64,000 nt of DNA from CAVWUA01 sp963758025 (GTDB taxonomy: Bacteria > Planctomycetota > Planctomycetia > Isosphaerales > Isosphaeraceae), in assembly GCA_963758025.1 (NCBI GenBank), contig CAVWUA010000009.1, forward strand, positions 196,018-260,017, in the 5' to 3' direction. The notes below the pieces were generated by a model that was given only the letters and a program-made list of their open reading frames with translations, made no database searches and had not been told where the DNA came from. A program made the position numbers and the translations under genes. Each line of letters starts with the position of its first letter. The stretch's first letter is position 1. Below are positions 30,445-39,523 of this stretch, piece by piece.

Positions 30445-32238
30445 TTACCGCGCGGCCACGGGCGGATCAACGGCATGGACCCAGTCGGGATCGGCCAACG
30501 GCTTCTTGGTGGGGAATGGAGCAGGGCGAGGGACCTGGCCTTCCTCGGAGACGCGCCCGAGGAGGCGGTCGAACGTCATCAGGGTCAACAGCCAGAGCCC
30601 GATGGCCCCCGCGCCGTAGAGGACGATCCAGAGGGCGGCGCCGCTCAGAATCCACGTCGCTTCCTCGCCGCGCATGCCGGATTGCTCCAGAACCACGGTG
30701 AGCAAGCCCGTGCCCCAGAAGGGGCTGGCCTCGGAGAGCAAAAACCCGACGTCCTGTTCGCGGTTGCCGGTCCGGGAGATCAGCATCATGACGAGCATGA
30801 CCCAGCCGATCGCGACGAACACATAAAACGAGACCATGACCGCCAGGGCGCGCCCCAGGCGGGAGATCCAGGTCGCCAGGGCCAGGCCGAGGCTCGTCCA
30901 GAAGGCCCCCTGGGTCAGGATCAGGCCGACGGTCAACACCGGCACGAGCGTGGCCACGGACAGGGACCTGTTGTTCGTGGTGAGCGCCATGCAGAACGTC
31001 ACCAGGAACGGCCAGACGGCCAGCAACGGCACCAGGCGGTAGGCCCCCCACCACTTGCCCCAGAGGATCGAGCGGGTCGGCAGGGGGGTGGACATCAGGA
31101 CGTCGAGGCTCCCCCGGACCCGCTCCTCGGCCAGGGCCGTCGGCGCGGCGACGCAGACGAGCAAGAGGCCCGCCGTCACCTGAAAGGCGTTGACCAGGGC
31201 GCCGAACTCGCGGGTGGGACTCCCGGACTGGGCGATAGTCACGAGACTGAACAGCGACGACAACACGATGAACAAGCCCCAGACGACGCGCGTCCAGCGT
31301 GACGGCCGGCGCCGGTGCCACTCGCGCCAGAGGACGGGGTTGCGGTCGAGCGACGGCCCCGGCAGGAACCGCCCAGCGGGCCTCTCACGGCGTTCGCGCC
31401 GCCAACGTCGCTTGCGCGTCGTCTGCGTGCCGCGTCCCAGTTGCCGCACGGCCACCGCGCGGAGGCGCAGCACCGACAGCGCCGCCAGCAAGGCCGAGAA
31501 CAACAACAGCACTCCGCTGTAGATCAGCCAGGAGGTCCATCCCACCGTACCGGGGTTCGTGTAGGCGGCGAAGACCTGATGGAACGGGTCAATGAAGCTC
31601 AGCCAGACCGGGGCCGATACCCCAAAGAGACTCCACAAGAGCCCCTCCGTCATCGCCCCGGCCAGGAGCCAGACGGCCCAGACGGCGTACGTCGCCAGCA
31701 GCACCTCGTGCGTCTTGTGGCTCCAGACGGAGAAGGTGAAGGCCAGCGCGGAGCCGAAGACCGCCACGCTCATCGTGATCAACATCGCGCCGATGAGGGC
31801 CTGCGGGTCGAGACCGCCCAGAAGCATCCCCAGGGCCATGACCGGCAGGACGCAGCCGACGCAGCCGACGACCGGCACGAGCCGCGCGGCGAGCTTGCCC
31901 AGGACGATCTCGCCATCGGAGAGGTCCGTCACCAGCAGATGCGTCAAGGTCCCCCGCACCTTGTCCAGGCAGATCGCGCCGGCCGTCGCCGCCGGCGCCG
32001 CCAGGAGCACCAGCGCCAGTTGCGTCCCGACGATGGCCATGTAGAGCGCCTCGCCGATCCGAGCCAGCGCCGCCGGAGTCGTGATCGTCATCCCGGAGGA
32101 TGCATTCCAGTGGGCGAGCAGGAGCGCGACCAGCAAGATCCCCACCAGGGCGGACCGCGCGGCGTACACCTGCCAGCGGCGCGAGGTCGTCAGCCACTCG
32201 TACGCGAAAACCGGCCCCAGACCCAGGCGCGTTCCCAT
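30445..32238 (-). CDS. ABC-2-type permease, paralogue A
   Basis: Inner-membrane permease of about 597 residues, the second of a tandem pair. It has around twelve hydrophobic helices in two halves. Shared segments with the neighbouring paralogue are AGAICLDKVRGTLTHLLVTD, SDGEIVLGKLAARLVPVVG, GPSLDRNPVLWREWHR and LAEERVRGSLDVLMSTPLPT; this TLTHLLVTDLS/SLDVLMSTPL duplication is typical of planctomycete ABC-2 permeases. The ATG at 32236-32238 has GGAGAC upstream and matches the paralogue's MGMRLGLGPVF start; the open frame reaches 32286 but would overlap the previous gene. No ATPase gene is adjacent. Substrate unknown. Confidence 0.85.
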   Translation of the reverse strand: MGTRLGLGPVFAYEWLTTSRRWQVYAARSALVGILLVALLLAHWNASSGMTITTPAALARIGEALYMAIVGTQLALVLLAAPAATAGAICLDKVRGTLTHLLVTDLSDGEIVLGKLAARLVPVVGCVGCVLPVMALGMLLGGLDPQALIGAMLITMSVAVFGSALAFTFSVWSHKTHEVLLATYAVWAVWLLAGAMTEGLLWSLFGVSAPVWLSFIDPFHQVFAAYTNPGTVGWTSWLIYSGVLLLFSALLAALSVLRLRAVAVRQLGRGTQTTRKRRWRRERRERPAGRFLPGPSLDRNPVLWREWHRRRPSRWTRVVWGLFIVLSSLFSLVTIAQSGSPTREFGALVNAFQVTAGLLLVCVAAPTALAEERVRGSLDVLMSTPLPTRSILWGKWWGAYRLVPLLAVWPFLVTFCMALTTNNRSLSVATLVPVLTVGLILTQGAFWTSLGLALATWISRLGRALAVMVSFYVFVAIGWVMLVMMLISRTGNREQDVGFLLSEASPFWGTGLLTVVLEQSGMRGEEATWILSGAALWIVLYGAGAIGLWLLTLMTFDRLLGRVSEEGQVPRPAPFPTKKPLADPDWVHAVDPPVAAR

Positions 32239-32276
32239 GTGTCCGTCTCCGTCAAAAAAAGGTCTGTGCGACGTCG

Positions 32277-34118
32277 CTAGATCCACTCATCCCATCCCGA
32301 GCGGAGCGAAGCCGGTTCGGGAACGGTTTCCGGGCGATCGGGTCCGGGCCAGTCGGCGGCCAACGGCAACGGCGGCGTGGGGAGAACAACATCAGGCTCG
32401 TTGTCCTCGAACCAGAAACCGGGATGATACGACCACGCCGCCACCCGGCCAAGAGAGCGGTCGAAGGTCGCCAGAGTCGCCCCCAGCAGCACGACGGCCA
32501 ATGCCCCATAGACGATGATCCACCACAACATCCAGATGACGCACTCGGCCCAGTCGCTCCCCCGCCCCTCAACGATCATGAGGTTCGGGAAAAAGACCCC
32601 CATGAACGGGCTGGCCATGGCGATCCCCGCACCGAGCATCCGAGGGGTGAACTCGGACATGAGAATGCCCAGGAAAAAGGTGCCCACCGTCACCCCGACG
32701 TAGGCCGTCACATTCAACGCCACGGCGCGGCCCACCCGGGGCACCCAGCACGCCACCAGCAAACCGAAGCTCGTCAGGGCCGCGCCAAAGGTCAGGATCT
32801 CCCCCAGGATGAGCAACGGCGCGAGCCAGTGCGCCTCGAAAAACGTGCCCCGCGACAGGTAGATGACGATCGAGACGAGTGTCGGCAGCACGGCCATCAG
32901 CAGGACGATCCGGTACGCGCCCCACCACTTGCCCCAGACGATCGACCGTGTGGGCATCGGGGTCGCCAGAAGGATATCGAGGCTCCCCCGGACCCGCTCC
33001 TCGGCCAGCGATGTACCCGACATCACCGCCACGAGCAAGAACCCGATCGCCACCTGCCCACCGTTGAGCAACGAACCGATCCCGATTCGCATCTGACTTC
33101 CCTCCAGGCAGATCGAGATCAGGATCAGGAACAAGACGACGCTCATCCCGGCATAGACCAGCCACAAGGCCCGCCCCCAGCGCGTCGCGCGGTTGCGGTG
33201 CCACTCCCGCCAGAGGACCGGGTTCCCGTCCAGCGAAGGGCCGGGCAGCCATTCGGTCCAGCGGCCGAGGTTGACGTGAAGCAAGCCCCGCCGCTTGACT
33301 CCCGGCGCCTCGCCCGACTGCCGCGCCGCCACGGCTCGAACCCGCCAGGTACTCACCCCCGCCAGCACGGTCGAGATGGCCAGGGTCGCCAGCAAGAACC
33401 AGGCGTCGGTCCCCAGGCTCACGGTGCCGGGCCACCAGTAGGGCGCGAAGGCCAACCAGTAGGGGTTGGTCGCGGTGAACCACGTCGGCAACGACCAGGT
33501 CACGCTCCACGCCATGCGCAGCAGGAACAGCGCCGGGCCGCCCAGCACCCAGAACAGCAGCAGCGCATAGGTGACGATCAGGACCTCGTGCGTCTTGCGT
33601 CCCCAGACCGAGAGAGTCAACGCCAGCGTGCTCGACAGCACGGCGGTCCCGAGCGAGACCAGAAACGCCCCGAACAGGGCGATCGGGTCCATGCCCCCCA
33701 GAAGCATCCCCAGCGACATCGCCGGCAAGGCGCACAAGACCAGGCCGACGACCGGCACGAGCCGCGCGGCGAGCTTGCCCAGGACGATCTCGCCATCGGA
33801 GAGGTCCGTCACCAGCAGATGCGTCAAGGTCCCCCGCGCCTTGTCCAGGCAGATCGCGCCGGCCGTCGCCGCCGGCGCCGCCAGGAGCACCAGGGCCAGT
33901 TGCGTCCCGACCATCGCGTAGAAAAAGTACTGCCCGACCCACGCCTGGGCCGAAATCGACACCGGTTCCCGGCCCGAGACCTCCGTGAGCCAGACGATCC
34001 ACATGGCGAGGAGCAATCCCGCGACGAACAGCGACCGCATGGCGTATAACTGCCAGCGACGCGCGCCGATCAGCCATTCAAAGGCGAAGACCGGTCCCAG
34101 CCCCAGGCGCATCCCCAT
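32277..34118 (-). CDS. ABC-2-type permease, paralogue B
   Basis: Inner-membrane permease of 613 residues, upstream member of the tandem pair. The start MGMRLGLGPVFAFEWLIGAR matches the paralogue. Two homologous halves carry ARGTLTHLLVTDLSDGEIVL and ERVRGSLDILLATPMPTRSI. The C-terminus is a Pro-rich soluble tail (DVVLPTPPLPLAADWPGPDR). It ends 39 bases before the downstream paralogue, so the two are co-transcribed and could form a heterodimeric channel. An ATPase partner must come from elsewhere. About 166 bases are nearly identical between the two genes while the rest is diverged. The gene is intact. Confidence 0.87.
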   Translation of the reverse strand: MGMRLGLGPVFAFEWLIGARRWQLYAMRSLFVAGLLLAMWIVWLTEVSGREPVSISAQAWVGQYFFYAMVGTQLALVLLAAPAATAGAICLDKARGTLTHLLVTDLSDGEIVLGKLAARLVPVVGLVLCALPAMSLGMLLGGMDPIALFGAFLVSLGTAVLSSTLALTLSVWGRKTHEVLIVTYALLLFWVLGGPALFLLRMAWSVTWSLPTWFTATNPYWLAFAPYWWPGTVSLGTDAWFLLATLAISTVLAGVSTWRVRAVAARQSGEAPGVKRRGLLHVNLGRWTEWLPGPSLDGNPVLWREWHRNRATRWGRALWLVYAGMSVVLFLILISICLEGSQMRIGIGSLLNGGQVAIGFLLVAVMSGTSLAEERVRGSLDILLATPMPTRSIVWGKWWGAYRIVLLMAVLPTLVSIVIYLSRGTFFEAHWLAPLLILGEILTFGAALTSFGLLVACWVPRVGRAVALNVTAYVGVTVGTFFLGILMSEFTPRMLGAGIAMASPFMGVFFPNLMIVEGRGSDWAECVIWMLWWIIVYGALAVVLLGATLATFDRSLGRVAAWSYHPGFWFEDNEPDVVLPTPPLPLAADWPGPDRPETVPEPASLRSGWDEWI

Positions 34119-34391
34119 GTCGGCGTCTCCTCGTCGGGCGAACTCCTAAAGTATTCGCACTCGGCTTAGGGGAATTGGACAATAAATCGGACAGATGTGC
34201 CAGGGGTGAGTCTCCGACCGTTCGATTCGTTACTCTGGAAAGGGAGGTCGTAAGAGGCTCAGGAATCACGCAAAATCCGATAATGGGCGGTGCCCACCCG
34301 AGGAATGTCGTCGGAATCTCTCCTTTTGCGTCGAGAATTCTTCTGGAGAGCGAAGGGAGTCTCCCCGTTGGACGCGAAGTCTCCAGGACCG
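34119..34391. other. Divergent intergenic region
   Basis: About 270 bases between the ABC-2 permease pair (minus) and the glycosyltransferase-like gene (plus). It is less GC-rich around 34141-34215 and should hold both promoters. An alternative in-frame start for the plus-strand gene (ATG at 34305, after CCGAGGA) falls inside it. No RNA gene or clear operator was recognised. Confidence 0.4.
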
Positions 34392-35947
34392 ATGGCCGTT
34401 GTGTGCGGGCCGCTGACGTACCTCGTCGCGGCCCTGGCGGTGATGCTGCTGGCGAGCTGGGTTCCGCATTATCTGACGTGGCCGTGGTGGCCCGACCTCG
34501 ACGCCTACGCGACGATCGCCCAGGGGTGGGACGCCGGCATCGCACCCTACCACGACGTGGTCATCTTCAACTTCCCAGGACAGATCTATCTCTTCTGGCT
34601 CCTGGGCAAAACTCTCGGCTGGGGAGGCACCACGGCGATCTACGCCGTGGACGCGGGCTTGCTCGTCGGCTTCGGCGCGGCGGTCGTGGCCTGGAGCCGC
34701 CGGCGGCTCGGCCGGACGCTTCCGGGGTGGATCGGCTTCGTGGCGTTCCTGGCGTACTACCTCAACCTCGATTACTCCGGGGTCGCCCAGCGCGACTGGC
34801 AGGGGCCACTCTTCGTCGTGCTCGGCCTGATGGCCATCCAGGCGCTGCCGGGGCGTCGGGGGCGGGTGCTCTCGGCCCTGGGGTTTGCCCTGGGGGCGAC
34901 GTTCCGGCCGCACGTCGTGCTGTTCCTGCCGGCCCTGGCCCTCGCGATCGAAACCGAGACCCGCGCACCGGGGGAGTCCTGGCGGTCGACCCTCCGCGCC
35001 TGGCTGTTCTGGAGCTTGACCTGCGCGGGCTTCCTGCTTATTGGCCTTCGCCCCGTTGATCGGCCAAGGGTTATTCGACGACCTGCTCCGCGACGTCCGC
35101 ATCGCCCGACACGGGGGCAGCTACGCCCGGACGACCCCGGCGCAAAGCGGTCCGGATCGTGGCCGCGCAGCTTGCCGATGGGCGTGTTCTGATCGTCCTG
35201 CTGGCGAACCTCGGCCTGGCGATCCGGCTGGGCAGGGAGTCCCGCCGGTTGGTGCGGCCCTGGCTCGTGGCGCTGGTTCTCGCCCTGATGTACAAGCCGC
35301 CCCATCCCGTTCCCCACGCGTACCTCGAACACCCGTTGCGGCTCGTCCTGGCGGTGAACCTGGCGTTGCTGGTCCACCTGGTCCTGGAAGTGCGTCGGCC
35401 GGTGGGTTGGGTGTCGGTCGGTGCCCTGGCGGCGATCCTGGGAATGATCCTGACCCCCTGGCCGCGGTTCGCGCGGCTGGACGCGAACGTGACGGCGATC
35501 GAGACCTTGCGGCGGGGCGTCGTTCCGGTGGACGTGCCGCCGGGCGCGGTCGCGCGGTTCCCGCCCGTCTGGCGAGACGCCTCGTACTCGTGGGACGACT
35601 ACCGCGCCGTCCTGACCTACCTGCGACGGCACACCGGCCCGGAGACCCGGGTGGCGAACGTGCTCAAGAACCCGCCCTTCCCGCCGGTCAACGGTCCGGT
35701 TGGGCGAATCTCGCCGTTCCCGGCCGAGGCGGGCATGCCGTTTCTCTGGCAGGTCGGCCCGCGCATGGAACGGCGGTTCGCCCGCGCTCTGAAGGAAACT
35801 CCCGACACGGTCGTCGTCTGGGTGCCCGGTGAGACCAGCTTCGACCCGTCATTCCGCACGCCGAACATCGATCGGACGATCCGCCGGTTGTACCGTCCCG
35901 AAGCCCGCTTCGGCGCGATCGAGGTCTGGCGGCGCATGCGGGATTGA
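34392..35947 (+). CDS. Multi-pass GT-C-like glycosyltransferase, two frameshifts
   Basis: Inner-membrane protein of about 517 residues corrected, resembling GT-C/GT39 (ArnT-like) transferases that use lipid-linked sugars. The first helix (LTYLVAALAVMLLASWVPHY) is followed by an acidic first loop (WWPDLDAYATIAQGWDAGIA, with the Asp expected of GT-C enzymes) and FNFPGQIYLFWLLGK. The C-terminal third is soluble (YSWDDYRAVLTYLRRHTGPE). Breaks near 35040 (extra T) and 35142 (extra C) are repaired by dropping one base each, giving LAFAPLIGQGLF and AKAVRIVAAQLADGR. The start is uncertain: 34392 opens the first helix; 34305 is an alternative. Confidence 0.7.
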
Positions 35948-36044
35948 CCCGCGCGACGCCGATCCGACCTTGCGGCGGGGGACACCCCGGATAGAATGGG
36001 GCCGGATCTGGCCAAACGGGGGCGGGGCAAGGGGGACGACCGGC

Positions 36045-37229
36045 GTGCGCATCGCCTACTTCGATTGCTTCAGCGGCATCTCGGGCGACATGACCCTCGG
36101 CGCCCTGGTGGACGCCGGGGTCGATCCCGCCGCGCTCCAGCACGCCATCGGCGGGCTCGGGCTGCCTTGCGAGCTGACGTTCGAGACCGTCCGTCGCGGC
36201 GGCTTCCGCGCGACCTATGCCCGGGTCAACACCCCGCACGAGCACGCCCATCGCCACCTGCACCACATCGAGGCGATGATCGACGCGGCCCCCCTGAGCC
36301 CTCGCCAGAACGACCTGGCCAGGCGGATCTTCCGCAAGCTGGGCGAGGCCGAGGCCGCCGCGCACGGCATCGAGATGAAGAAGGTCCACTTCCACGAGGT
36401 CGGCGCGGCCGACTCGATCGTCGATATCGTCGGCGCGGCCGTCGGTCTGGACCTCCTGGGGGTCGATCGGATCGAGGCCAGCCCCTTGCCGCCGGGGCGA
36501 GGCTCGGTGAAGGCCGCTCACGGCCGCATGCCCCTGCCGGCCCCCGGCACGGCCGAGCTGCTGAAGGGCATCCCCATCGCCGAATCCACGGCCGACTTCG
36601 AGCAGACGACCCCCACCGGCGCGGCCATCCTGGCGACCGTCGCCGACGCCTTCGGCCCGTTGCCGCCGATGACCATCGAGGCCATCGGCCTGGGGGCGGG
36701 AACCGCCGATCCGCCCGGCCTGGCCAATATCGTCCGCCTGTTCGTCGGCCGCGCGGCAGTCCCCGCCGGGAGCGACCGCGTCTGGGTCCTGGAGACGAAC
36801 CTCGACGACCTGCCCGGCGAGGTCGTCGGCTACGCCACGACCCAGCTTCTGGCCGCCGGTGCGCTCGACGCCTTCGTCACCCCGATCTTGATGAAGAAGA
36901 ACCGCCCCGGCGTGATGGTGACGGTCCTCTGTGACGAGAGCCAGATCCCCGCGATGGAGGAGATCCTCTTCCGCGAGACGACCACCCTCGGCGTGCGCCG
37001 CTACCCGGTCAGCCGGCACAAGCTGAACCGCAAGGCGACCGAGGTCCAGACGCCGTTCGGCCCGGTCCAGGGGAAGCTCGGCTGGCTCGACGGCCGCCCG
37101 CCGCAGTTCAGCCCCGAGTACGACGATTGCGCCCGGATCGCCGCCGCGCAAAACGTCCCGCTTCGCGACGTTTACAAGGCGGCGCACGAGGCGTTTACCG
37201 GAACCCCCTCAGCCACCCAATCCGAGTGA
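36045..37229 (+). CDS. larC: Nickel-pincer cofactor biosynthesis protein LarC
   Basis: Enzyme that inserts nickel into pyridinium-3,5-bisthiocarboxylic acid mononucleotide, using CTP, to make the cofactor of lactate racemase and related enzymes. The N-terminus RIAYFDCFSGISGDMTLGAL is diagnostic, and the His-rich EHAHRHLHHI region, KVHFHEVGAADSIVDIVGAA, FEQTTPTGAAIL and ETNLDDLPGEVVGYATTQLL follow in family order. The start is a GTG at 36045, preceded by AAGGGGGACG. At 394 residues it is of normal length. LarB and LarE are not in this window, so they and the client enzyme must be elsewhere. The gene is intact. Confidence 0.95.
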   Translation: MRIAYFDCFSGISGDMTLGALVDAGVDPAALQHAIGGLGLPCELTFETVRRGGFRATYARVNTPHEHAHRHLHHIEAMIDAAPLSPRQNDLARRIFRKLGEAEAAAHGIEMKKVHFHEVGAADSIVDIVGAAVGLDLLGVDRIEASPLPPGRGSVKAAHGRMPLPAPGTAELLKGIPIAESTADFEQTTPTGAAILATVADAFGPLPPMTIEAIGLGAGTADPPGLANIVRLFVGRAAVPAGSDRVWVLETNLDDLPGEVVGYATTQLLAAGALDAFVTPILMKKNRPGVMVTVLCDESQIPAMEEILFRETTTLGVRRYPVSRHKLNRKATEVQTPFGPVQGKLGWLDGRPPQFSPEYDDCARIAAAQNVPLRDVYKAAHEAFTGTPSATQSE

Positions 37230-37273
37230 TCCCAGACGCTGATCCCCTCGTCCCATCCAAGGAAGGACGTTCC

Positions 37274-37795
37274 ATGTCACCGGCCCTGGAGATGGCCCTG
37301 ATCGTGACCCTGTCGGTGCTGCTGGCCGCCGTGTCGGGCGTGGCCGGGATGCTCTGCTGGCGGGTCCGCTCGGTCCCGCTGGACCGCGTCGCGCGGCTCG
37401 CGCGCGAGCTGGCCGAGCGCCAGAAGGCGCTGGAGGTGCTGATCGCCCGGCTCGAAGCGGCCGAGGCGACGCAAAAGGAGGCGCCCGCGAAGGCCCCGGG
37501 GCCTCGTCCCGCCGCGCGTCGCAACGCCTCGACGGTCCGCATCGACCGCGCCGAGCCGAGTGCCGTGGCGGGTCCGACCCTGATCGCCGTGCCTGATCTC
37601 TCGATGGCGCAAAGCCATGTCGGCGCGCCGTCGGCCGGTTCCGAGCTGTCGCGCCGCTTCGGCGCGATCTGGGACCTCGCCGACACCGGCGCGACGGCCG
37701 ACGCCATCGCGCGGACGACCGGACAGCCGATCGGCCAGGTCGAGTTGATCCTGGGCCTTCGGCGACAGCTCCTCCACCACGAGGGCCGCGCCTGA
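37274..37795 (+). CDS. Membrane-anchored coiled-coil protein with DUF6115-like C-terminus
   Basis: Protein of 173 residues. One N-terminal membrane helix (LEMALIVTLSVLLAAVSGVAGML) is followed by a short coiled coil (LARELAERQKALEVLIARLE), an Ala/Pro-rich linker and a C-terminal helical motif (IWDLADTGATADAIARTTG, then QPIGQVELILGLRRQL). The last part resembles the HTH-like end of DUF6115 proteins. GGAAGGA precedes the ATG at 37274. It lies 44 bases after larC and one base before the next gene, so it belongs to a run of co-directional genes up to the aldehyde dehydrogenase. Function unknown. Confidence 0.75.
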   Translation: MSPALEMALIVTLSVLLAAVSGVAGMLCWRVRSVPLDRVARLARELAERQKALEVLIARLEAAEATQKEAPAKAPGPRPAARRNASTVRIDRAEPSAVAGPTLIAVPDLSMAQSHVGAPSAGSELSRRFGAIWDLADTGATADAIARTTGQPIGQVELILGLRRQLLHHEGRA

Positions 37796-37796
37796 G

Positions 37797-38287
37797 ATGA
37801 GCAAGCCACCCCCCCTCGAACCGCCGGCCGTCGCCTGTCTGGAAATAACCCGCCGGACTGTCCTCTTGATCCTCGGGATCGTCCTCCTCGGCATCCTCGG
37901 GGGAAGCCTCGTCCTGGTCGGGCGCGACCGGGGCATCCCCATCTGGCCGCCGAAAGACGCCCACCGCGCCTTGCTGTACACGCTGATCGGCCTGGTCATC
38001 GTCAGCTACGTCCTGCGACGGGTCATGGGCCGGAGAGACACCCTGCGCGATCCCCAAACCCGCTGCGGCCGGTTCTTCCGGCGCACGTCATCGGCGCGAC
38101 CGTCGGTGCCCTGGCCATGCCCCTGGGTCTCGTGTACGGTTACGCCGTTGAACCGCGTTTGCGATCCGTCGCGCCGTTCTGGATCGCCGCCGTGGCACTC
38201 AGTTTGCTCTCGTTACCGCATTCTTATGAATTGGAAGATTTCCAGGACCCGATGCCCGCCGACCCGAACGGAGAGGCCCGCCCATGA
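37797..38287 (+). CDS. Small polytopic membrane protein, one frameshift
   Basis: Inner-membrane protein of about 163 residues corrected, with four hydrophobic segments: TVLLILGIVLLGILGGSLVL, ALLYTLIGLVIVSYVL, VIGATVGALAMPLGLVYGYA and VAPFWIAAVALSLLSL. The frame breaks in the C run at 38052-38055; one more C gives LRDPPNPLRPVLPAHVIG, and the protein then ends ELEDFQDPMPADPNGEARP with a stop at 38285-38287. That stop overlaps the ATG of the next gene (ATGA), strong support for this corrected frame and for translational coupling with the glycosyltransferase. Function unknown. Confidence 0.7.
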
Positions 38288-39510
38288 CGCCCACCCAGCG
38301 CCTCCTTCTCGGGATCTATGGGGCCATCGTTCTGGCCTGGCCGATCCGCCACCTGGTTCTGACCTGGCTTTACCGGCAGTTCGATCTCCTCTCGCCCGGC
38401 TCGCCGACCTTCGCCGGAGCCGATACGCCGCTCATCACGGCGATCATCCCGGCCAAGGACGAGGAGACCACGATCGCCGATTGCCTGGCGACGGTCCGCG
38501 CCCAGCGGTATCCGAACCTGGAAATCCTCGTCGTCGATGACCGCAGCACCGACCGCACGGCGGAGATCGTGCGGGAGATCGCCGAGACCGACCCGCGCGT
38601 CCGGCTCCTCTCGATCGACGAGCTGCCCCCCGGCTGGACCGGCAAGAACCACGCCCTGCACGTCGCGGCGGCCGAGGCGCGCGGCTCCTGGCTCTGGTTC
38701 CTCGACGCCGACACGCGGCACCAGCCCGACAGCCTCTCGATCGTGATGGAGTACGCCCGGGGCCAGCAGGCCGCGATGGCCAGCCTCGTCCCCGAGATGC
38801 GCTGCGAGACGTTCTGGGAGCGGGCCTTGCAGCCCCTGGAAGGGATCGTCCTGATGCGGTCCTTCCCGCTCTTCCAGGTCAACAACGACCGCCACCCGCT
38901 GGCCTTCGCCAACGGCCAGTACATCCTCATCCAGCGCAACGCCTACGACGCGGCCGGCGGACACCAGGCGGTGCGGGACCGGTTCGTCGAGGACATCTAC
39001 ATGGCCAAGCGCGTCAAGGCCCTCGGCCTGCCGATCCGCGTGGCGCTCGGGCCGGGCATCAGCTCGACCCGGATGTACACCTCCCTGCCGCAGATCATCC
39101 GGGGCTGGAGCCGCATCCTCTACGACGCCCTGGACCGCCGCAGTCTGCCGCTGGTCGGCAAGATCCTCGAACCCTTGATCTTCAGCCAGACGTTCATGAT
39201 CGCCCTGGGGGCCGCGCTGGTGTTGTTCGCCCGGGGGCAGACCGGCCCGTTCCCGACGTGGCTGCTGATCCTTTCGCTCGTGCATCTCCTGCTGCAACTC
39301 TCGGTCCTCTATCGGATGTACCGCTGGTCCTCGCCCGACAGCGCGCGCGGGGCCTTGTGGTATCCGCTGGCGGGGATCGTCTCGGCCTGGATCACGGTCA
39401 AGGCGATCTTCATGTGCGCGACCGGCCGCGTGACCTGGCGTGGAACCGTGTACGGCGCGAGCCCCGCCACGCCCGAGCCATTGCGGCAAGAAGCCGTCAC
39501 GCAGACCTGA
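38284..39510 (+). CDS. Membrane-bound family-2 glycosyltransferase
   Basis: GT-A fold glycosyltransferase of 408 residues with flanking membrane helices. After an N-terminal helix (LLLGIYGAIVLAWPIRHLVL) come PLITAIIPAKDEETTIADCL, LEILVVDDRSTDRTAEIV (nucleotide-binding DD), the DAD motif WLWFLDADTRHQPDS and the acceptor-side EDIYMAKRVKALGLP. C-terminal helices lie at about 295-360. The build resembles CrtQ/HpnB-like enzymes acting on lipid carriers or carotenoids, but the acceptor is not known. Its ATG overlaps the stop of the preceding small membrane protein. The gene is intact. Confidence 0.88.
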   Translation: MTPTQRLLLGIYGAIVLAWPIRHLVLTWLYRQFDLLSPGSPTFAGADTPLITAIIPAKDEETTIADCLATVRAQRYPNLEILVVDDRSTDRTAEIVREIAETDPRVRLLSIDELPPGWTGKNHALHVAAAEARGSWLWFLDADTRHQPDSLSIVMEYARGQQAAMASLVPEMRCETFWERALQPLEGIVLMRSFPLFQVNNDRHPLAFANGQYILIQRNAYDAAGGHQAVRDRFVEDIYMAKRVKALGLPIRVALGPGISSTRMYTSLPQIIRGWSRILYDALDRRSLPLVGKILEPLIFSQTFMIALGAALVLFARGQTGPFPTWLLILSLVHLLLQLSVLYRMYRWSSPDSARGALWYPLAGIVSAWITVKAIFMCATGRVTWRGTVYGASPATPEPLRQEAVTQT

Positions 39511-39523
39511 TCGAGCCAACGGT

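Noticed and set aside
32100..34049. Long plus-strand frame (649 codons) opposite the ABC-2 permeases
   Set aside because: Arg/Gln/His/Pro-rich shadow of a well-conserved membrane protein gene on the other strand; no domain and no start signal.
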